Part shown: in pieces, positions 14,149-19,176 of the stretch
Numbering within the stretch: position 1 is the first letter of the stretch
How the letters are laid out: each line of letters starts with the position of its first letter
From: Clostridiales bacterium UBA4706
GTDB taxonomy: Bacteria; Bacillota; Clostridia; Oscillospirales; Oscillospiraceae
Length of the DNA stretch: 19,176 nucleotides
Reading direction: 5' to 3'
NCBI GenBank assembly: GCA_002404605.1
Contig: DHKA01000012.1
Span: 1-19,176 of the forward strand
Notes under the pieces: generated by a model
Seen by the model: only the letters and a program-made list of their open reading frames with translations
Databases searched by the model: none
Told to the model about the DNA's origin: nothing
Position numbers and translations under genes: made by a program

Positions 14149-15237
14149 TCAGTGCAGAACGGAACGGAGCGCGGCGTCCAGCCGGTCCGTTTTGTACTCG
14201 GTATGCTGGTGGGTGGGCGCGCGCATGATCTCTTCAAACTCTGCGTCCGAAAGGTGCATGTTTGCTTTGATCTCGGCGACATACTCGTCCATCGGGACGC
14301 CCTCGCAGATGGGTCTCGCGGCCTCGGCAAGCGCTTCCTCGCGCGTCATCTGGCCGGAGACGATCATGCTGGAGAGATGCGAAAGGCGCTTGTCCACGCC
14401 GAACTTCTCCGGCAGCCAGCGCAGCTGGAGAAACGCGGTGAACTTGTTTTCGAGATGCTTTCTCCCGTAATACTCAAAGCCGCAGAACTCTTTCAGCTCC
14501 CGGAAGGCGCGCTCGCGGTTGTAGTCGATATAGTTGAGAGGCTTTTCGAGATGCATCCCGGCCACGCGGGTCGAGTAATACTTCTCATAGGCCGAAATGA
14601 ATTTCAGCTTATTGATCGGCTGCGTGCCGAATCTTTTATGTATGTCGCGGATGTTGACAACGTCCATCGACTGATAGGTGTTGCCGCGCTGCAGTACGCA
14701 CTCCAGCGCGAAGTTGTCGCCGCTGAGGAAGTACGGAATTTTATATTCCTTCACCGCGTCAAAGAGGCATTTGAGCAGGATGTTGTCCTGCGGAACGGCA
14801 AGGTTCGGCACGCCCGCGCGCATGTACGCGAGCAGCAGCGCGTTGTACTGCTCCGCGTCCGGCGTAACGGTGATCATTTTGATGCCGGTCTTTTCCACGA
14901 GCTTCCGCACATTCTCCTTGGAGACGTCCGTGTCGTACCCGTCATCCACGTGCACCGCCAGAATGCGAAGCCCCCACGTATACCCGAGATAGGCGAGATA
15001 CGCCGAGTCCAGCCCGCCGGAGATGCCCATGATGCAGTCGTACGGTTTGCCTTCGCCGCTTTTTTTCACCTGCTCCAGCAGCGCATGCAGGCGCTTTTCC
15101 CCCTCTTCGTTCGGGAAATACGCGGTCGTATTGATTTTTTTGAGCGCGTCCGTGCAGTAATTGCAGTACCCGTTCTCGTCAAAGGTGATGGTCGGGTCGG
15201 CGCTGTCGTTCATAATGCAGCGTGTACAGGTCTTCAT
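14149..15237 (-). CDS. wbpG: N-acetyl sugar amidotransferase (WbpG/PseA/LfnA-like)
   Basis: A 362-residue ATP-dependent amidotransferase. Two CxxC knuckles (C4, C7 and C25, C28) probably bind zinc. The ATP-pyrophosphatase loop is SGGLDS at 73-78, and FLSGDNFALE lies near the middle. In Pseudomonas O-antigen synthesis WbpG, with ammonia delivered by HisH2/HisF2, converts an N-acetyl group on a diacetamido-uronic acid to an acetamidino group; PseA and LfnA do the same on other sugars. The adjacent WbpA-B-D-E pathway supplies just such a substrate. No HisH or HisF partner is in the window. ATG 15237 has GGAGGG 7 nt upstream. Confidence 0.9.
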   Translation of the reverse strand: MKTCTRCIMNDSADPTITFDENGYCNYCTDALKKINTTAYFPNEEGEKRLHALLEQVKKSGEGKPYDCIMGISGGLDSAYLAYLGYTWGLRILAVHVDDGYDTDVSKENVRKLVEKTGIKMITVTPDAEQYNALLLAYMRAGVPNLAVPQDNILLKCLFDAVKEYKIPYFLSGDNFALECVLQRGNTYQSMDVVNIRDIHKRFGTQPINKLKFISAYEKYYSTRVAGMHLEKPLNYIDYNRERAFRELKEFCGFEYYGRKHLENKFTAFLQLRWLPEKFGVDKRLSHLSSMIVSGQMTREEALAEAARPICEGVPMDEYVAEIKANMHLSDAEFEEIMRAPTHQHTEYKTDRLDAALRSVLH

Positions 15238-15260
15238 GGTTTATCCCTCCGTTTTTCTTT

Positions 15261-16358
15261 TTACTCGGTACGGCACAGAATGTCCGCAATGCGGCGGCAG
15301 GCATGGCCGTCGCCGTAGGGGTTCGCGGTACGGCTCATTTTTTCGTAAGCCGCCGCGTTATCCAAAAGCTCCGTGAAGCTCTCGTAGATCGTTTCCTCCC
15401 GCGTGCCGACCAGCCGGAGCGTTCCGGCCGCGACGCCCTCGGGCCGCTCGGTCGTATCGCGCATGACGAGCACCGGCTTGCCGAGGCTCGGCGCCTCCTC
15501 CTGGATGCCGCCGCTGTCGGTGAGCACAAGATAGCTGCGCGCGAGAAAGTTGTGGAAATCCAGCACGTCCAGCGGCTCGATGATATGGATGCGCTCGTCG
15601 CCGCCGAATATCTCCGCCGCCGTTTCGCGCACGGCGGGGTTGCGGTGGATGGGGTAGATCGCGCGGACGTCGTCGTGCTCGTCGAGCACGCGGCGGATGG
15701 CGCGGAACATATGGCGCATCGGCTCGCCGAGATTTTCCCGGCGGTGCGCCGTGATGAGGATGAGCCGCTTCCCCGCCGCCCATGCGAGCTCCGGATGGGC
15801 ATAATCGGCGCGGACGGTCGTTTTCAGCGCGTCGATGACCGTGTTGCCGGTCACGTGGATCGTGCCGGGATCACGCCCCTCGGCAAGAAGATTTTCCCTT
15901 GCCTGTTCCGTGGGGGCGAAGTTGCAGCGGCTGACGATGGACACCGCCTGCCGGTTGAATTCCTCGGGATAGGGGCTGTAGATATCCCGCGTACGCAGCC
16001 CGGCCTCCACATGCCCCACCGGGATGCGCAGATAATAGGCCGCGAGCGCGGCGGCAAAGGCGGTCGTCGTGTCGCCCTGCACGAGGACGATGTCCGGCTT
16101 TTCCGCTTCCAGCACGCCTTTGAGTCCTCCGAGAACGCCGGCCGTTACGTCAAAGAGCGTCTGCGAATCCTTCATAACGGAGAGATCGTAGTCCGGCACA
16201 ACGGAAAACGTTGCAAGGATCTGGTCGAGCATCTCGCGGTGCTGCCCCGTGACACAGACCACGGTTTTTATTTCGCGCCGGGCGCGCAGTTCCTGCACGA
16301 GCGGGCACATTTTCACGGCCTCCGGCCGCGTGCCGAAAACCAGCAGGATCTTTTTCAT
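15261..16358 (-). CDS. wecB: UDP-N-acetylglucosamine 2-epimerase, non-hydrolysing
   Basis: A 365-residue epimerase with the full set of family motifs: FGTRPEAVKM (8-17), TGQHREMLDQ (37-46), QGDTTTAFA (94-102), GHVEAGLRT (115-123), PEEFNRQ (131-137), TAHRRENLGEP (203-213) and SGGIQEEAPSLGKPV (282-296). It interconverts UDP-GlcNAc and UDP-ManNAc; the WbpI subgroup epimerises UDP-GlcNAc3NAcA instead. The motifs look like standard WecB/MnaA, but sequence alone does not settle the substrate, and the WbpI role would complete the pathway encoded at 3079-7228. ATG 16358 is chosen because the family N-terminus MKKILLVFGTRPEA starts there and AAAGGA precedes it; the frame is open for 98 more codons upstream over the neighbouring gene. 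Confidence 0.93.
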   Translation of the reverse strand: MKKILLVFGTRPEAVKMCPLVQELRARREIKTVVCVTGQHREMLDQILATFSVVPDYDLSVMKDSQTLFDVTAGVLGGLKGVLEAEKPDIVLVQGDTTTAFAAALAAYYLRIPVGHVEAGLRTRDIYSPYPEEFNRQAVSIVSRCNFAPTEQARENLLAEGRDPGTIHVTGNTVIDALKTTVRADYAHPELAWAAGKRLILITAHRRENLGEPMRHMFRAIRRVLDEHDDVRAIYPIHRNPAVRETAAEIFGGDERIHIIEPLDVLDFHNFLARSYLVLTDSGGIQEEAPSLGKPVLVMRDTTERPEGVAAGTLRLVGTREETIYESFTELLDNAAAYEKMSRTANPYGDGHACRRIADILCRTE

Positions 16359-16389
16359 GGCGTTCCTTTCTCTTCGCCCGCCCCTCCCC

Positions 16390-17502
16390 TTATCCGGGAA
16401 GCAGCTCCTCATACAGCGCCAGCAGCTTTTTCTCCTCGGTGTGCCAGTTGAAGCGGCTTTGCAGCGCGCTGTAGCCGCGCTCGCCCATAGCCGCCCGGCG
16501 TTCGGGATCGTCCAGCAGCGAGCGGATGGCTGCGGCGATCTCCTCGGGCTTATCCGGATCGACGCAGACGCAGCAGCCGAAGTCCTTCTCGAGCGCGAGC
16601 GCCGGCACCGTGTTGGAAACGATGACCGGGAGCCCCGCGCCCATGTATTCATAGACCTTGGTGGGGAGATTATCGATGCTGATATACTGGTGGATGTTCA
16701 AAAGCGTTGCGCAGCCGACGGAAAAATGGCGGCAGTACTCCGGCACCTCGGCATACGGAACGGTGCCGGCGTAGTCCACGCACGCGAACTCCGGCATGCT
16801 CTTCAGCTCTTCGAGATACGCCGGCCAGACGGGACCGGCCAGATGCAGCCGCGCCCCGGCGATGGCGCATGCGCGGATGAGATTTGTGATGCCGCGCTCG
16901 GCGGTCACGCCGCCGACATAGCCAACGGTGTTCTCCGCGTCCGGATAGAGCTTTTCCGGCGGCGGGAAGCGCCCGGCGTCCGGAAGGTTATCCACGATCA
17001 CGGTGCGCCTGGCGCACTTTTCAAACGGGTTTTTCCCGAACGAGGTGCACGGGATGATGACCGCGTCGAGCTTTTTGAAAACGCCCGCTTCCAGTGCGCC
17101 GTAAATGCGCGAGGCCGGTTTCTTGAGAAAGCCGGGGATATACCCCTTCTCCTGGATGAGCAGGGTATAAAATTCGTGGCTGTCGAAAATCACGGTTTTC
17201 CCGTGCCGCTTGAGCTTGAGCGCAAACGGCAGCAGCTCCGGGTCGTGCAGATGGTAGAGCTCGCAGTCGAGCGCGAGCGCCGTTTCGTAGGCGCGCTTTG
17301 CAAAGGGCGACGTGAGCCGGTTGAGCGTACCGACGGGCTTTTCCCCCACGCCGACGATGTGTACGCCGAGTTCTTCCCGGCTTTCGCCGGGGGCGACGAG
17401 CGTCACGTCATACCCGGCGCGGGCAAGCGACACGCATTCCTTATGAAACACCCGCGTATCGTCGCTGCTGTGTACGCTGGTGAGATGGCAGACTCGTTTC
17501 AT
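16390..17502 (-). CDS. GT4-type glycosyltransferase (GT-B fold)
   Basis: A 370-residue glycosyltransferase. The N-terminal domain has CHLTSVHSSDDTRVFHKEC (5-23), HDPELLPFA (86-94) and DSHEFYT (107-113), a pattern of the GT4 subgroup common in capsule and EPS clusters. The donor domain has VGYVGGVTAERGI (193-205) and NLPTKVYEYMGAGLPVIVS (278-296). Start ATG 17502 overlaps the stop of the upstream GT2 gene by four bases (ATGA), with GGAG 5 nt upstream; the longer open frame overlaps that gene and has no family similarity. It belongs to a different GT4 subgroup from the 8893 and 12994 enzymes. Donor and linkage unknown. Confidence 0.92.
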   Translation of the reverse strand: MKRVCHLTSVHSSDDTRVFHKECVSLARAGYDVTLVAPGESREELGVHIVGVGEKPVGTLNRLTSPFAKRAYETALALDCELYHLHDPELLPFALKLKRHGKTVIFDSHEFYTLLIQEKGYIPGFLKKPASRIYGALEAGVFKKLDAVIIPCTSFGKNPFEKCARRTVIVDNLPDAGRFPPPEKLYPDAENTVGYVGGVTAERGITNLIRACAIAGARLHLAGPVWPAYLEELKSMPEFACVDYAGTVPYAEVPEYCRHFSVGCATLLNIHQYISIDNLPTKVYEYMGAGLPVIVSNTVPALALEKDFGCCVCVDPDKPEEIAAAIRSLLDDPERRAAMGERGYSALQSRFNWHTEEKKLLALYEELLPG

Positions 17503-18323
17503 TCCGTCTCCGATCCGGCTTCCGGCGCGGGAAGCGCAAAGGTCTCGTCCGTGAGCGACGCGCCGATGGCGCGGAATTTCCGGATGCCGCGGACGGTATA
17601 CAGCACGCCGCTCCATACCGCGAGCGGCAGCGGGACGCGGACATAACGGTACGTTCCGAACGTCATGCGCGCGGCCTTGAGCTTGTTGCCGGATTTGGAC
17701 GAGCGCGACACGCGGTAAACGAGAAGCGGCTCGTTTACGCCGTAGGCCCACGGCTCCTCGCGGAGGATCTTCAGCCAGACGGCAAAATCCTCATGGATGG
17801 CGTCGTTCCCCATGGGGTAACGCTCCATCAGCTCCCAGCGGACGAGCACCGACGAGCATGAAATGACGTTCTGCCCAAGCAGGCGGCGGTAGTTCACGCG
17901 CTCCGGCACGGAGAGCGTATAGCCGTATTTGCGGTCATCCTCGGAAATGAACGCCGAACCCGTGAAAAAGAGGCCCGCTTCCGGGTGCTGCGCCGCGAGC
18001 GCCATCTGGCGCGCGAGCTTTTCCGGCATCCAGAGATCATCGCTGTCAAGAAAGGCGATCCATTCGCCCCGCGCCTCACGCACGCCGCGGTTGCGCGCTT
18101 TGGACACGCCGCCGTTTTCCTCCTGCGCGATCACGCGGACACGGGGATCTCTCGCGGCGTAGCTCTGCGCCAGAGCGAGCGTGCCGTCCGGCGAGGCGTC
18201 GTCCACGACGAGCACCTCGATCTCCCGCCATGTCTGCGCGAGGATGGAATCGAGCGTGGCGGCAAGCGTTTTTTCGGCGCGCCATGCCGGGACGACCACG
18301 CTGATGAGGTTCCGTTCGCTCAT
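17499..18323 (-). CDS. GT2-family glycosyltransferase (GT-A fold, TuaG-like)
   Basis: A 274-residue inverting glycosyltransferase. It has the GT2 N-terminus (ISVVVPAWRAEKTL, 7-20), nucleotide-binding VVDDASPDGT (D41, D42), SKARNRG (74-80) and the metal-binding FLDSDDLW (D93, D95, D96). The C-terminus, with YRVSRSSKSGNKLKAARM and a hydrophobic segment, resembles TuaG of teichuronic acid synthesis. ATG 18323 is preferred over an in-frame TTG at 18356 because AAAGGA lies 7 nt before the ATG and the family motif starts just after it. It is the first gene of the polysaccharide operon, 37 bp after a good promoter. Donor and acceptor unknown. Confidence 0.92.
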   Translation of the reverse strand: MSERNLISVVVPAWRAEKTLAATLDSILAQTWREIEVLVVDDASPDGTLALAQSYAARDPRVRVIAQEENGGVSKARNRGVREARGEWIAFLDSDDLWMPEKLARQMALAAQHPEAGLFFTGSAFISEDDRKYGYTLSVPERVNYRRLLGQNVISCSSVLVRWELMERYPMGNDAIHEDFAVWLKILREEPWAYGVNEPLLVYRVSRSSKSGNKLKAARMTFGTYRYVRVPLPLAVWSGVLYTVRGIRKFRAIGASLTDETFALPAPEAGSETE

Positions 18324-18359
18324 GCTTCCGTCCTTTCCGTTTGTATAGTTTATCAAAGT

Positions 18360-18388
18360 ATTTTACCAATAAACCGCCGAAAATGCAA
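18360..18388 (-). promoter_or_regulatory. Main promoter of the polysaccharide operon
   Basis: On the minus strand, TTGCAT (rc of 18383-18388), a 17-bp spacer and TAAAAT (rc of 18360-18365), upstream of the GT2 start at 18323. An overlapping alternative with TTGGTA and TATACA at 16-bp spacing lies a few bases downstream. Either could drive the rightmost end of the cluster. Confidence 0.6.
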
Positions 18389-18445
18389 TCCTTAATAAGT
18401 ATAACCAAGCCCTCACGCACTCTTATATTTTTCCGGCTTACCCTG

Positions 18446-18474
18446 TTGACATCCGTTGTCTAACCGTGTAGACT
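18446..18474 (+). promoter_or_regulatory. Promoter of the blaI-blaR1 operon
   Basis: A perfect TTGACA (18446-18451), a 17-bp spacer and TAGACT (18469-18474). The -10 hexamer is part of the first operator dyad, so repressor binding would block RNA polymerase directly. Confidence 0.85.
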
Positions 18475-18499
18475 ATATGCATAGTCTACCGGCGTAGAC
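18458..18499. promoter_or_regulatory. Two tandem BlaI-type operators with the same dyad
   Basis: GTCTA-N6-TAGAC occurs twice, at 18458-18473 and 18484-18499, with dyad centres 26 bp apart. The first covers the spacer and -10 of the promoter; the second lies between the start site and the AGGAGG at 18501-18506. The inner half-sites also form a 9-bp inverted repeat (18468-18476 with 18481-18489). Autoregulation by the BlaI-type protein encoded next is the natural reading, as in other BlaI/MecI loci. Confidence 0.8.
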
Positions 18500-18514
18500 A
18501 AGGAGGACTTGGCT

Positions 18515-18886
18515 ATGGAAATACCGAAGATCCACGAGGGTGAATACCGTTTCTGCCTGATTTTGTGGGAGCATGGACCGGTCGCCGCCGCGCAGCTTGC
18601 AAGGCTGTGTCAGGAACAGTTGGGATGGAAGCGGACCACGACCTATACGGTCATCAAACGTCTTGGGGAGCGCGGCGTTCTGAAAAACGAAAACGGCATC
18701 GTCACCGCGCTCGTGTCCAAGGAGGAAGCGCAGGCGTGTGAGATCGACGAGCTGGTGGAAAAGAAGTTTGAAGGGTCTCTTCCCGCGTTTATCGCCGCCT
18801 TTACCAAACGGCAGGATTTATCCAATGACGAACTTGACGAAGTGCAGCAGATGATCGACCGGATCCGGAAGGGGGAAGCAACATGA
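18515..18886 (+). CDS. blaI: BlaI/MecI/CopY-family transcriptional repressor
   Basis: A 123-residue winged-helix repressor. The N-terminus has IHEGEYRFCLILWEHGPVAAAQL, followed by the recognition-helix region WKRTTTYTVIKRLGERGVL typical of the BlaI/MecI family. The C-terminal third is the dimerisation and proteolysis-sensitive region. It should repress its own operon through the two dyads just upstream and be inactivated after signalling by the adjacent M56 sensor. ATG 18515 has AGGAGG 8 nt upstream and is preferred over TTG 18509. Its stop overlaps the start of the sensor gene (ATGA). The symbol names the family; a beta-lactam role is not shown. Confidence 0.92.
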   Translation: MEIPKIHEGEYRFCLILWEHGPVAAAQLARLCQEQLGWKRTTTYTVIKRLGERGVLKNENGIVTALVSKEEAQACEIDELVEKKFEGSLPAFIAAFTKRQDLSNDELDEVQQMIDRIRKGEAT

Positions 18887-19176
18887 GTGAACTCTTTCTG
18901 AAAATCGTCAATATGAGCATATCCGCAAGCTGGGTCGTGATTGCGGTTTTGGCATTGCGGTTTTGCTTGAAAAAAGCTCCCAAATGGGTAAATGTTCTGC
19001 TCTGGGTCATTGTTGCTGCGCGGATGGTTTTCCCGTTTTCGATTGAAAGTGTATTGAGCCTGATACCGAGCGCAGAAACGATCAGCCCAACCATTATGAT
19101 GGAGCAGACACCTTCCGTCCAGACGGGTGTTCCTGCTCTCAATCATGTCATCAATCCAGTAATCAGCGGCTCGTTC
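18883..19176 (+). CDS. BlaR1/MecR1-like M56 membrane peptidase sensor, N-terminal part
   Basis: The first 98 codons are open to the window edge; the rest of the gene lies outside. The N-terminal SELFLKIVNMSISASWVVIAVLALRF is a membrane segment, followed by LKKAPKWVNVLLWVIVAARM, a second membrane segment, and PFSIESVLSLIPSAETI, the hallmark of clostridial BlaR1-like M56 proteins. The HExxH zinc site and any extracellular sensor domain would lie downstream and are not visible. It overlaps blaI by four bases and has a GGGGG-rich ribosome binding site at the end of blaI. Signal specificity cannot be judged from this part. Confidence 0.88.
   Translation, partial: MSELFLKIVNMSISASWVVIAVLALRFCLKKAPKWVNVLLWVIVAARMVFPFSIESVLSLIPSAETISPTIMMEQTPSVQTGVPALNHVINPVISGSF

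Noticed and set aside
1..19176. tRNA, rRNA, riboswitch or insertion-sequence features
   Set aside because: No cloverleaf, rRNA-like segment, known riboswitch core, transposase or flanking terminal repeats were recognised by eye; a covariance-model scan would be needed for certainty.

Overview
The window is a GC-rich, densely coded stretch with strong AGGAGG-type ribosome binding sites, consensus sigma-70/SigA-like promoters and Firmicute-type regulators (a BlaI/BlaR1 pair and an S24 HTH repressor). It looks like a high-GC member of the Clostridia, probably an Oscillospiraceae-type gut anaerobe; that placement is inference from gene style, not from a marker gene. No stretch over about 300 bases lacks a gene. 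The largest gap is 18324-18514, which holds two divergent promoters.

Layout. (1) 1-3067: a PAP2 membrane phosphatase fused to a barstar-like C-terminal domain (minus strand); a LexA/CI-like self-cleaving repressor (minus); a divergently transcribed small protein; and a second PAP2-like membrane enzyme with a PSVH motif (plus). (2) 3079-18323: a surface polysaccharide gene cluster, all on the minus strand and so read from right to left. It starts at a promoter near 18360-18388 and runs GT2 glycosyltransferase, GT4, UDP-GlcNAc 2-epimerase, WbpG-like N-acetyl sugar amidotransferase, GT4, asparagine-synthase-like amidotransferase, a further GT-B enzyme, GT4, Wzx-type flippase. A second promoter (7285-7313) then drives the nucleotide-sugar genes wbpA, wbpB, wbpD and wbpE. 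(3) 18446-19176: a BlaI-type repressor with two identical-pattern operators, followed by the start of a BlaR1-type M56 sensor that runs off the window.

How the genes work together. WbpA, WbpB, WbpE and WbpD are the known route from UDP-GlcNAc to UDP-2,3-diacetamido-2,3-dideoxy-glucuronic acid. A non-hydrolysing 2-epimerase would convert it to the mannuronic form, although the epimerase here looks like ordinary WecB/MnaA and may instead supply ManNAc. The WbpG-like enzyme suggests an acetamidino (amidine) substituent, and the asparagine-synthase-like protein suggests uronamide formation. Five glycosyltransferases assemble the unit and the flippase exports it. No priming phosphoglycosyltransferase, polymerase, chain-length regulator or HisH/HisF ammonia donors are present in the window.

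The items most worth a second look are the PAP2-barstar fusion, the two ammonia-dependent ligases without a visible glutaminase, a tight array of five hairpins between two glycosyltransferase genes (10044-10144), and an intrinsic-terminator-like hairpin inside the nucleotide-sugar operon.
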